Assembly: GCA_963854735.1 (NCBI GenBank)
Contig: OY978097.1
Location: 496,001-560,000, forward strand
Length of the DNA: 64,000 nt
Reading direction: 5' to 3'
From: Marvania coccoides
Taxonomy: Eukaryota; Chlorophyta; Trebouxiophyceae; Chlorellales; Chlorellaceae
Positions 1-9,293 of the stretch are shown piece by piece. Under the pieces are notes generated by a model that searched no databases, had not been told where the DNA came from, and saw only the letters and a list, made by a program, of their open reading frames with translations. The stretch's first letter is position 1; each line of letters starts with the position of its first letter. The position numbers and the translations under genes were made by a program.

Positions 1-1
1 G

Positions 2-109
2 CGGCGCTGGTCAGAGCGAGCAGCTGCAGCGGCCGCCGCAGCTGCCGACAAATTGACTCACCGCATTTTGAGATTGCAGAAAGGAGTGGGGAAACTCAGT
101 ACTGATTGA
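2..109 (+). other. possible tail of an upstream exon
   Basis: Bases 1-50 are GC-rich like the exons of this window. One forward frame stays open from base 2 to a TGA at 107-109 and encodes an Ala run. It could be the last codons of a gene lying to the left, but the open stretch is too short to recognise and chance is a fair alternative. Confidence 0.15.
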
Positions 110-172
110 ATTTTGTTAACTTGGAAAGACGTATTTTATTTAATTTATTTTTAAAATTCTTTTTAAATAAGC

Positions 173-1972
173 ATGGAGATTCAGCACGGCTTCACCGCGC
201 TGCATCGAATTGCCAAGGCAGGAGATCTGCAACAGCTGAAGGCGCAGCTGCGGCTGAGGCGCGGCTGCAGCTGAGGTCAACCAGCGTTGATGCTCCGGCA
301 GCTGGGGACCCCCGACACAGCCCTCCTCATCGCTGCTGCTGGCTGTGTGGCACCGGCACCCAGAGCATAGCTGAATCTACATCTGAAAATTTTGGCCACC
401 CAGAAGGGGGGGGGGGGTGCGCAGAGTGCGGGCGGCCCTGCCTTGAATGAATTGTCCGAAGCTGGCCCTAGCGGTGGTGGCGGCACGCGGCAGCCGCATA
501 CGGACACCGAGAAGAAGAAAAAATCCAGCTGCCGACGCGCACACCGACACGCCTGTGAGCCGCGCCAAGGCAGCCATCGCCACGCTGGTGGAGGAGGCCA
601 AATCCACAGTCACTCCAGACGATATCAAAAGGCGTGGACGCAGATCGGCTACATCCCGTGCTGTCTTGGTCAAGCTTTACGGCTTTGCCGCCGCTGGCTT
701 GGTAACACCGGCGCAGAGAGAAAAAAGCACGGCGCAGACTGGGTCTACGTCGCAGCGCAGCTGGCCGCGACCATCTCGCGGTAAAAATCGTTCAGTGGGA
801 GGGGCGAAGAAAATATTCGTGAAGTGCACAAAATGATGGCCAATCCGGCAGCGCCCCGACTTTGGGGAGGACAGGGAAGGATATGAGGAAATGAGGAAGG
901 GCCTGATGGCCAGCTGCTGCTGGATATTTGCAACGGGTGTTCTTGGACTGGAGAGTATACGGTGGAGACGACCAGGGGCGCTGAGGGAAAACAAGTGCGG
1001 CTGGAAGAGAGGGTGTGAGAATGACACCTTTACTTCTTCGTGAATGGTGTTTTCGTGGAGGAGAGCCAATAATTAACCGCAGTGTTCTATTTTCTGTAAA
1101 CATCCCACGCAGCAGACATTCCCGCGGGGCACAGCTTACGACAAGCCCGGCGTAGTGGCTTCTGGCCGTGGCCGTGGCGGTGTCATTTGGTGCACGACTC
1201 GCCCACCCGCTCCCTGTCAGCGCTGCGTGTGGACCATGCAGGCGAAGTCTGCCAACTCAGCACTGCCGCTGAGCTGCCGGATTGGGTGTGTGTCGTGCCC
1301 ATATGATGGTCAGATAGACCCATCTGCATTTTGTTTGGCTGTCGTTTTCGATTGCTTTAATGCTGACAAAAGCATTTTTTTTCTCCTACGTTAAACCCTG
1401 CAGGCACAACGCGGATTTGGGACGGGGAGGTCAAATGGAGGCAGCGCTGTGCTCACCATGGACAAAAACGACCGCAGGCACGACCAATACTCTCCACTGA
1501 AGCATTTTCTTCGGTTTCTTCTTTCATCCAGATCACATTTTTACGCTCAATTCTTTGACCCTTGTTTGTCTTGCATGGCCGTGATGCCTTGCGCTTTGGT
1601 GTCCGAGGGCGGCGGGGCCTATGCCGTCACTTGCAGCCACACTGAGACCATCGTGTGCTGGGATTTTTGCATGCAGAGCCCTCTATACGATCTTGCCACA
1701 GGCAACGCAGAGGCCCTATCGCTGGCATGGGACGCGACTAGCCGCAGCCTGCTGGCGTGCCGTCATTACGACTATCACAAAACGATTACAATTCTTATAA
1801 CGCTTACGACTAAGATGAGGAGTCACTGGACTACGATGGCTGGCCGAAATGACACCACCGGCCGGACGATTTCCCGCACTGTTGGGACGCGGAAGGGCCT
1901 GTCGTTATCACGTACAAGTTCTCTGAGGCGCCGAACCTCGAGGTGCTGCCGGGAGTACGGTGATGAATAAGA
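173..1972 (+). pseudogene. decayed ankyrin/WD-repeat protein gene
   Basis: Coding-like fragments are scattered over all three forward frames. At 173 an ATG opens an ankyrin-like piece (GFTALHRIAKAGDLQQL) that reaches a stop after 33 codons. A shifted frame then resumes with an ankyrin-like DTALLIAAAGC. WD-repeat pieces follow: a DWVYVAAQ stretch near 735-770, GTTRIWDGEVKW near 1404-1440, and YAVTCSHTETIVCWD with SLAWDATSRSLLAC near 1620-1765. The end near 1790-1970 looks like an acidic WD-protein tail (DDFPHCWDAEGPVVITYKF) but has in-frame TAA and TGA codons. No set of GT-AG introns I could draw repairs the frames. Whether the ankyrin and WD parts were one gene or two is unclear. Confidence 0.6.
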
Positions 1973-2410
1973 GGGTGATTATGGCGAGTGTGATGGCATG
2001 GAGTCGGATTGAGAGCGACGCGGCAGCAGCGTTGATTGAAATTCCGTTGAAGATGGCGGTGTCCAAAAAAGAGCCTGCTTGAAGCATGCAAGGATCGAGC
2101 GGCGTGGAGGAAGGTGATATTCTCGACTATTAAATTGCGTGTTTTTCATAAGAAAATTAGAAGCTAGGCCCCCACTAGGAGGTATGCTATAACAGAACAG
2201 AACAGAGCGGCGGTGGCGGTGATGGAATTTTAGCCAGTGCCGCACAGCCAAACAACCCCCGTCTCGCTACTGCAAAGCGCTGGATGTGGCTGCAAAGGCA
2301 CACCTGCGGCGTTCGTGATTCTGGGGGTAGAAGGAGGTATTTTTGTTAAACAGCAACCATACAAGACAGATGCAGCTCCCTATTTAAAAATTTGTTATTA
2401 TATTTTTAGC
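1973..2410. other. spacer, no gene seen
   Basis: This 438-base stretch lies between the WD-repeat pseudogene and the methyltransferase gene. The short open frames on both strands do not resemble any family. It presumably holds the promoter and 5' UTR of the gene starting at 2411. I see no clear TATA box or repeat. Confidence 0.4.
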
Positions 2411-3091
2411 ATGGTTAGAGAGGTCGAGCTGTCTGACAATTCATCAATCGTCATCGAAGAGGGCGTCACACTTGAGAACGACGCTGGTGCCGTGATTTGG
2501 GACGCAGCTTTGGTTCTGATCAAATTCTTGTGTCTTGGTGAGTCCCTGGTTTATCATTCAAATTGGTACAACGTGAATCTGCATGCCTGACACTCATGCT
2601 GCCCCCTTTAATCAGGCTCGATTTGCGCCGGGCAGCGAACGATCGAAATTGGCAGCGGAACTGGATTAGTTGGAATCGCAGCTGCAGCGCTGGGAGCCTC
2701 ATCCACGACGCTCACCGACCTGCCGCACCTAGAGCCGCTCATTGCCGCCAACATCCGCGCGAACCACCTCCGCCACAGCACAGTTTTTGCGCCGCTGCGG
2801 TGGGGTGACGCTGCTGAGACTTTGAACCCGCCTTTCGACCTCGTCCTTGCTTCAGACGTGCTCTACCAGCACGAGCACGTCGACCCGCTCATTCAGACGC
2901 TCGTAGCGCTGTCTGGACCCGCCTCCACGGTGCTCCTGGCTAACGAGCACCGCCCTAAACTTCCTTTCCCCCGCTCCCGCTTCGCTGCTGCTGGTTTCGA
3001 CGTGCAGCAGGTGCCGTTTGAGGAGCTGCACCCCGAGTGGCGGTCCCCTGACATTCACGTCTACCGCCTGACACTTGTTTCTCGGTACTAA
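2411..3091 (+). CDS. METTL21-type (family 16) protein methyltransferase
   Basis: Two exons, 2411-2537 and 2616-3091, with a GT-AG intron (phase 1). The product is about 200 residues, the usual size for this family. Exon 1 carries the lead-in with VIWDAALVLIKFL. Exon 2 opens with the SAM-binding motif I (IEIGSGTGLVGIAAAALGA), followed by the acidic post-I motif TLTDLPHLEPLIAANI and the family signature LVLASDVLYQHE. These proteins transfer methyl groups from S-adenosylmethionine to lysines of cytosolic proteins such as chaperones and elongation factors; the substrate here cannot be told. The start ATG has A at -3. The stop is only 19 bases before the ATG of the next gene on the same strand, so co-transcription is possible. 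Confidence 0.85.
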
Positions 3092-3110
3092 AACGCAGCC
3101 TTGTGAGAAA

Positions 3111-5447
3111 ATGGAGGGAGGAATAGAAGAAGCACAGCAATATTCGCAGCAGCCAGCCGCCACCCCTGCGGAGCAGCTGCAGCAGCTGGAGCAGCGCGTG
3201 GCGGAGCTGCGGGCCAAGCACGCGGCGCTGCGGCACCAGCTGGCGGCCGCTGCAGCTGCCAGACTGGCGGCAGATCCGAGCAGAGGAGCTGCCACCGGCC
3301 TTCCGCTGCCCGGCGACCCTGCTGCGCTCGCTGATGAGCTGTCCGCGCTGAACGCCGCCCGACAGTACCTGCAGTACCTCCAGGAGGTGCAGGCGCTGGC
3401 GCGGCACGCGGAGAAGCTGGCACGCAGCGCCCAGCGTGCGTTTGCGGAGAGCCAAGACGGTACCGCTGGCGTGGACCCAGGGATTTACGCGAGGGAAGTG
3501 TCCGACGCAATGGACGCGTTCAGTCACGCCATGGGCTACGCCATCGCGCTGGAGCAGATCAGAGACCAGGGGCTGGTAGCTGTCCCAATTTTAGAGCATC
3601 ACGGCTCTGTGGCGGCCAGCCGGCTGGAAACCACCGGTGCAGGCATGAAAGAGACCCTCAGCGCCGCCGTGCAGCAGGCGCTGCGTCGCTGCGCGTGGCC
3701 CCCGCCCATTGTAGGCCAGGACGGCGAAAGCAGCGGCGGTGGTGATAGAGCCGACGCATGGCGGGGCTTCGGCGCCGCCCCTGAGCTGCAGCACCTGTTC
3801 ATCGTGCAGATCACGCTGCAGCGAGCGCTGCAACACGCGGCGTTCGCCTCTCTGGGCCCTGAAGAGGACGGGCCAGTGCTGTGGCCGGCGGAGGAGCTAG
3901 CTGCCGGCATCCGCGCCTGGTTGGCCCATCATTTTGCGGAAGGACTGCCCACAGACCGCGCCGACCGCCCCGAATGGCTGTTTGCCGCGGCTCTGAAGGC
4001 TGCCAGGCAGTGCGCCCCTCTGGCTGAGGAGCTGCAGCCTTGCATCGATGCGCACAGCCTGCAAATGCTGTACAGCATGCAACTGGAGGCTGCGCGTGCG
4101 CTGGGCTCCGCCGCGGTGGCCCCGTTGCTGCGTGAACACGTGCTGCCGCGACTGGAGACCCTGGGGGACCCTGCAGCGTGGCTTCACTTCGTGGATGAAG
4201 CCTCGAGGTTTGAGCAGCAGCTGGCGCCGCTGCGGGGCGTGGCGGCGGCGGCTGAGGGCGCGGAGGAGGCTGGACCGGCCGCCGCGCACCGAGCATCCGT
4301 GCTGGAGGTTCTATTTGAGGCTGAAGGCTGGGCGCGGGCGTGGACGACTGCTGAGAGAGACGACAGTGAGAGGAGAGTTGATGCCGCTATAGACGCGCCT
4401 GATGCGTGGCGAGCGGCCGCGGCGGACGCTTCCGCGGCGCAGATGGCCGCTCTGACGCTCGGAGGCCAGCCAGGGGTGGGCCAAGACGGCGGGGTAGAGT
4501 CGGAATTTTCAGCAGCGGCGTCTTCGCATGAGTTCTTTCCTCCTGCTTGCGCCGAAGCGGTTCTCACGCTGACCACCGGCATGGCGGAACGCGGGGCGTG
4601 CCTGTTTGGCCCCCAGCACCGCGCAAGGTTCGCCGCTGAAGTGATCAAGCCGGCGCTGAAGGCCTTCCGGACGCGCCTGGGGGCGTTGCTCGTCCGCGCT
4701 GAGCAATTCGACCATCTGCTGGACGACACGGGGCTGCCCAAGGTAGGGGCGGCCATCTGCGCGGCCCACTTTCTCGAGCACAGCTTCCGCGAGCCTCAGG
4801 GCGCGCTGCTGCGAGCGGTGTCTGGGGATGCAACCACCTCTGACGTTTTAGAGAAAGAAGCCACCGCGCTGAGCAACCTGCGCCGCCAATCGTCGTACAA
4901 GCTTGCCAAGCTCGCGGTGGAGAAGTTCCAGGCAGCGTTCGGCGCCTACCTGAAGGACCTAAGCGCGTTTGCAGCAGAGAGAGACGAGGCTGCGCCGGTG
5001 GCAGTTTCCCCGCGGCTTCTCCCAGCCGCAGACGCGCTGCAGGGCCTGCTGCGCATGCTGTCGGCGCACCTGGACGCAGTGGTGTTCAGAGACGTGTGGC
5101 GTGCAATGGCCTTGGCCGTAAACTACGCGATATTCAACGACGTGGCGACCGAGGCGGCGTTTTCGCCGGCGGGGGCGCGGCAGCTAACCTGCGACGTTGA
5201 TGCGCTGGTGGCGGTGTTTGGCGCGTGCACCTCCCGCCCCGCTGCGCATTTCAAAGAGTCCAGAGACGCTTGCAGCTTGCTGAGGCTGCCCCAAGAGCAG
5301 GCGGCCATAGTGGCAGGAGCGGTGATGGGCGGGGGAGGGTCGCAGCCGCAGGCAGCAGCTGCGCTGGCTGGTGTGGGCGTCAAGTCGTTAAATGCGGAGC
5401 AGGCGGCGTCGGTGCTATCCCGCAGGCTTGATCTGGCCCAGTATTAG
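3111..5447 (+). CDS. RINT1/Tip20/MAG2-like ER tethering subunit
   Basis: Single uninterrupted frame of 778 residues from the ATG at 3111, which has a good context (A at -3, G at +4). An in-frame codon at 3075 would also extend it, but that lies inside the upstream gene's last codons. The N-terminus (about residues 5-50) is a short coiled coil rich in Gln, Leu and Ala. The central part contains the family hallmark PTDRADRPEWLF near residue 280, then WLHFVDEASRFEQQL, and near residues 410-430 WARAWTTAERDDSE. RINT1/Tip20/MAG2 proteins belong to the Dsl1/NRZ complex, which tethers Golgi-derived COPI vesicles at the ER membrane. Length matches the family. Absence of introns over 2.3 kb is unusual beside its neighbours. 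Confidence 0.8.
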   Translation: MEGGIEEAQQYSQQPAATPAEQLQQLEQRVAELRAKHAALRHQLAAAAAARLAADPSRGAATGLPLPGDPAALADELSALNAARQYLQYLQEVQALARHAEKLARSAQRAFAESQDGTAGVDPGIYAREVSDAMDAFSHAMGYAIALEQIRDQGLVAVPILEHHGSVAASRLETTGAGMKETLSAAVQQALRRCAWPPPIVGQDGESSGGGDRADAWRGFGAAPELQHLFIVQITLQRALQHAAFASLGPEEDGPVLWPAEELAAGIRAWLAHHFAEGLPTDRADRPEWLFAAALKAARQCAPLAEELQPCIDAHSLQMLYSMQLEAARALGSAAVAPLLREHVLPRLETLGDPAAWLHFVDEASRFEQQLAPLRGVAAAAEGAEEAGPAAAHRASVLEVLFEAEGWARAWTTAERDDSERRVDAAIDAPDAWRAAAADASAAQMAALTLGGQPGVGQDGGVESEFSAAASSHEFFPPACAEAVLTLTTGMAERGACLFGPQHRARFAAEVIKPALKAFRTRLGALLVRAEQFDHLLDDTGLPKVGAAICAAHFLEHSFREPQGALLRAVSGDATTSDVLEKEATALSNLRRQSSYKLAKLAVEKFQAAFGAYLKDLSAFAAERDEAAPVAVSPRLLPAADALQGLLRMLSAHLDAVVFRDVWRAMALAVNYAIFNDVATEAAFSPAGARQLTCDVDALVAVFGACTSRPAAHFKESRDACSLLRLPQEQAAIVAGAVMGGGGSQPQAAAALAGVGVKSLNAEQAASVLSRRLDLAQY

Positions 5448-5603
5448 CTGGTATTAATCATTTGAGCTCTGGTTTTTTCCAGTTGTCTGCTTTTTTTGAA
5501 ACAGTCGGATTTCTAACGAAATAACCAAAGACAAAGGATTTTTTTTTTCCAGCCAAAAAACGCATTTTTGCGTTGATTATTTTTAATTTTCGTAGAGATA
5601 AAG

Positions 5604-8600
5604 ATGCAAGAAGACAATAGAAAAGCCACGCTTGAAGCGGGGCGCCGAAAGGCAAGTATGCAAGATGATTAACCGCAACAACGAACTTTGTAATACAGAC
5701 GCAATTTTCAGCACGGCATGCCTTAATTTTAGCTCATGTACACCTCAATTTGAAGCGGCAAGCCTGATCAGGTCGATTCCCACCCAATTCTCGCGATCAT
5801 CACAACCAACTCTGCCAATTTGTTTTGCAGCTCGAGGAGTTTAGGAAGCGCAAGGAGGCGGCGCTGGCAGCCAAGCGCCATGGAGCCGCTCAGGCGGCCG
5901 CGCCAATGTCCACAGAGGCAGCAGCTGCGCCGTGCAGCCCCACCGCCGCCGCTGCTGCTCTCGCCAAGGAGGAGGCGGCGGCGCTGAAAGACCAGATCGC
6001 GCAGCTGCTGACGAGCGTGGACGAGCTTCACCGGGCATTGAACGACGAGCGCTACAACTCCAGCCAACTGGAGGACCAGCTGCGGGAGTTGCAGGCCAAA
6101 CCCGCAGCAGCTGCCACCGCCACGGGCACCGGCCCTTCTCCTGAGCTCGCGTCGGAGCTTGAGGAGGCGCGCGCGGCTGCCACTCGCTACGCTGCTGCCG
6201 CCGAAACTATGTCAGTGCAACTGGCTGAAGCGGAGGAGAAAAATGAGGAGCTTCGGGCTGAGCTGGAGGCTGCGGGCGCTGCAGGGGGCGCTCAAGGTGA
6301 GATGGAGGCAGTCCAGGCGGCGGAAGCGACGCGGCGGGTGGAGGAACAGCTGGTAGCGTTGGCTGCGCAGCTGGCCGACCGAGAAACCGCGCTGAACGAC
6401 CTTAAAGGTGAGCTCCAGCGCCAGCGGGACCTCAACCACCGCATGAAAGAGGAGCTCTTCGAGCAGGCTGCCGCCGCGGAGGCCGCCAACGCCGCGGAAG
6501 AGGCTGAGCTGGCGAGTTTGCAGGCGGAGCAGGCAAAGGCAGGGGAACTACAGGAGCAGGTGGGCCAGCTGCGGGAGTCGCTGGAGGAGATGCGAGGGGA
6601 GTTCGACTCCGCAATGACGCTGGCCACCCAGCGGCAGTCTGACGTGGAGCAGCTGAAGGCCGAGCTTGCGGCGGCGCGGGAGGCGGCGGCAGCCGGCGGG
6701 ACCTCAGCCGAGCTGGCTGCCGAGCAGCAGAGCTTGCTGGAGGAGATGGAGGCGGGGCTGAATGCTGCGCAGACGGAGGCGCAGGATCTGCGGGTGAAGC
6801 TGGAGGAGGCAGAGCGGGAGATCACTGAAAAGGCAGACAGGGAGGCCGCACTGCGCGACGAAGCAGCGGTGGCTACCGCTACTGCTGGGGCGGGGTCAGC
6901 CGACTCTGAGGCGCTGCAGTCCGAGGTGGCTGCGCTGCGGGAGGAGCGAGATCAGTTGGCGAGGGAGCTGGAGCGGAGCGCTGCTGCTGCTGCGAACGCA
7001 GACATGCTGCGGTCGAGGCTGGACGGCACCGCCCTGCGCTTGGCGGACCTCGAGGGGCAGCTGAGCGACGTTTCCGACGTCGTGGATGCCGCCAATCACA
7101 GGGCCGATAAGGCAACAGCGGAGCTGAAAATTCTGAAGAAACAGACTGAGGAGGTCATCGAAGCCAAGGCGGCGGCGGTGGCTGAGAGAGACTCGCTGGC
7201 CAGCGCCGTGGCGAAGATGCAGGAGCAGTTGGATGCCGCCGCAGCGGCGGAAAGTGATGCTGCCACTGTGGCGCAGGCGGTGGCCGCGCTGGAGGTGGCT
7301 GAAGGGCAGATCTCGGAGCTGCGGGCGGAGATTGAGCGGCTGCAGTCAGAAGAGGAGGCTGGCGGTGAGAGCGCAGCTGATGGAGCAGCGGCTGCTGCTG
7401 CGCTGGAGGCTGCGCAGACGCAGATCTTAGGGCTGACTGCTGAGGTTGAGCGGCTGCAGGCGGAGAAGGAGGGTCTGGGAGACATGGCAGCCACGGCAGA
7501 GGAGGCGGTCGCCGCGCTTGAGGCCTCTCAGGCGCAAGTCGCCGAGCTGCAAGCGGAGGTAGGAAAGCTGGCGCGAGAGAAAGAGGGAGCTGAGGGGGCG
7601 GCAGAGGCTGCCACCGAAGCCGTGGCGGCGCTGGAGATGGCACAGTCGCAGATCGGGGAGCTGCGCCAGCAGGTGGAGGCGCTGCAGGCGGAGAAAGAAA
7701 CGGCAGAGGGCACTGGCGCCGCCCTGGAAGCAGCCCAGGCGCAGCTGGAGGCCTTCATGGCGGAGATGGAGCGGGTGCAGGCGGAGAAGGCCGCTTCCGA
7801 GCAGGCTTTTGCCTCGGACACCATTCGGCTGCAGGCCGCCGTCGAGACCTTGCAGCGTGAAAAGGGGGAGGCTGATGGCGCTGCCGCCACCGCCGCCGAA
7901 GCTGTGGCAGCCCTGGAGACGGCGGAGTCCCAGATCTCGGAGCTGAACGCCCAGATCGAGCGCCTGCAGGCGGAAGTGGCTGGAGCGGAGGAGAGCGCTG
8001 CAGCGGCAGCAGACGCGGCCGGGGCGCTGGAGGCTGCGCAATCGCAGCTGGCGGCGGCGCGAGCTGAGAAGGAGGAGGCATCGGCGGCGGTGGAGGAGGC
8101 GTTTGCTGCTCTCGGAGCGTCTGAGACTCAAGCCCAAGAATTGCGTGCTGAGATCGAGGTTGTGCGCCAGGAGCGCAACGCCGTAGAAGGCGCGGCCACC
8201 GCGCAGATAGCGCAGCTCAAAGCGGAGGTCGAAGCCCTGCAAGGGCGGGCGGGCGACGCCGAAGGTTCGGCCGCCACGGCGGCAGAGGCGATGGCTGCTT
8301 TGGAGATGGCACAGTCGCAGATTCAGGAGCTGAGCGGTGAAATTACGCGGCTGCAGCAGGGCATAGCTGCCTCTGACCAGGCTGCCGCTGCTGAGATGCA
8401 GCGCCTGCAGGCAGAGGCCGCCGCCGCAGCGGCACAGCTGGCTGCGATGGAGGCCGCTGCCGTGGAGGCCAGCGAGCGCGCTGCGGCGGCTGAGGAGCTG
8501 CGGGTGCAGCTGGCGGCCGCGCAAGACCACATTTCCCAGCTGGAAGCGGCAATGTCGCAGGTCGGGGAACTGCAGCGGGCGGCTGCGGAGTACGAGCAGC

Positions 8601-9085
8601 AGTGTCGGCGATACGCGGAGCAGGTTGCAGCTCTGGAGACGGCAGCGGCAGCCTCTGGCGGGACTTCCACGCCGATGGCGCTGCGAGCTCGCGCTGAAGG
8701 CGCCGAGCACCAGCTCTCCCAGCTGCAGGCCGAGCTCGCCGGCGTGCGGGCGCAGTACGAGTCGGAGCGCACCCGCGCGGCGCAACTGGAGGCTTTCGCG
8801 GAGCGGCAGCGAGCGGCAACCTCCTCCGGCGCTCCTGGAGCGTTGGGCGATAAGAAAGATGAAGACAACGAGCTGGACATGGAGGCGGCGGCGCTGGCGG
8901 GCGGAGCTGGGTTCAAGCCTGTGGTGGGCGTCGTCCGCAGCTTGCCGCCGCCGCTGAGCCACCCTGGGGTGGTGAGGATGGCCAGAGAGTTCGACCGCCT
9001 GGCTGTGGCCCTGGATGCTCGGCCTCACGTGAGGGTGGCAGTGGCAATGTACGTGCTTGCGCTGCACCTGGCAGTACTGCTTTGA
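5604..9085 (+). CDS. golgin-84-like tail-anchored coiled-coil protein
   Basis: Two exons, 5604-5651 and 5831-9085, giving about 1100 residues. The intron appears to be of the GC-AG class (donor AAG|GCAAGT). Joining in phase 0 creates LEAGRRKLEEFRKRKEAA, an N-terminal motif typical of plant and algal coiled-coil proteins. Most of the protein is an Ala/Glu/Gln-rich coiled coil with no globular domain. The last 35 residues (EFDRLAVALDARPHVRVAV then MYVLALHLAVLL) match the pattern of the golgin-84 C-terminus, an amphipathic helix followed by a single membrane anchor ending at the C-terminus. The expected role is vesicle tethering at Golgi cisternal rims; CASP-type golgins are an alternative. The central third is built from repeats (see separate entry). 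Confidence 0.65.
7285..8340 (+). repeat. degenerate 38-residue (114 bp) repeats inside the golgin
   Basis: The motif ALExAQxQIxELxAEIERLQ recurs. Counting from one ALE to the next gives spacings of 38, 38, 38, 31, 63 and 38 residues. The copies differ at many positions, so this is old internal duplication or slippage within the coiled coil. The 38-residue spacing is not a whole number of heptads. Confidence 0.7.
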
Positions 9086-9293
9086 GTAGGTTTTTTTATC
9101 AAAGGGTAATTGGTTATTCGCTGTTTCTTTCTAGTCGTATTTTTTTTTCCGCTGGTATTGGGGACCTTTTCACTTTTCTTTTTTGTTTGCATGGTTGACA
9201 TAAAACCGTAACTGACTGATATTAATGAGTACCAAAATTAGATTCATTCTGTTTAATGGCGCAACAATGGAAAACAACAAAAATAGCGAGCGC

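Noticed and set aside
3075..3110. Upstream extension of the RINT1-like frame
   Set aside because: It overlaps the last codons of the methyltransferase gene and has no family similarity; the ATG at 3111 has a better context.
5750..5800. Possible tRNA T-arm (GGTCGATTCCCA) in the golgin intron
   Set aside because: No matching acceptor, D or anticodon arms could be paired around it.
7427..9067. 546-codon open frame on the minus strand
   Set aside because: It is the antisense shadow of the repetitive GC-rich golgin coding sequence; no domain pattern, and the plus strand explains the region.
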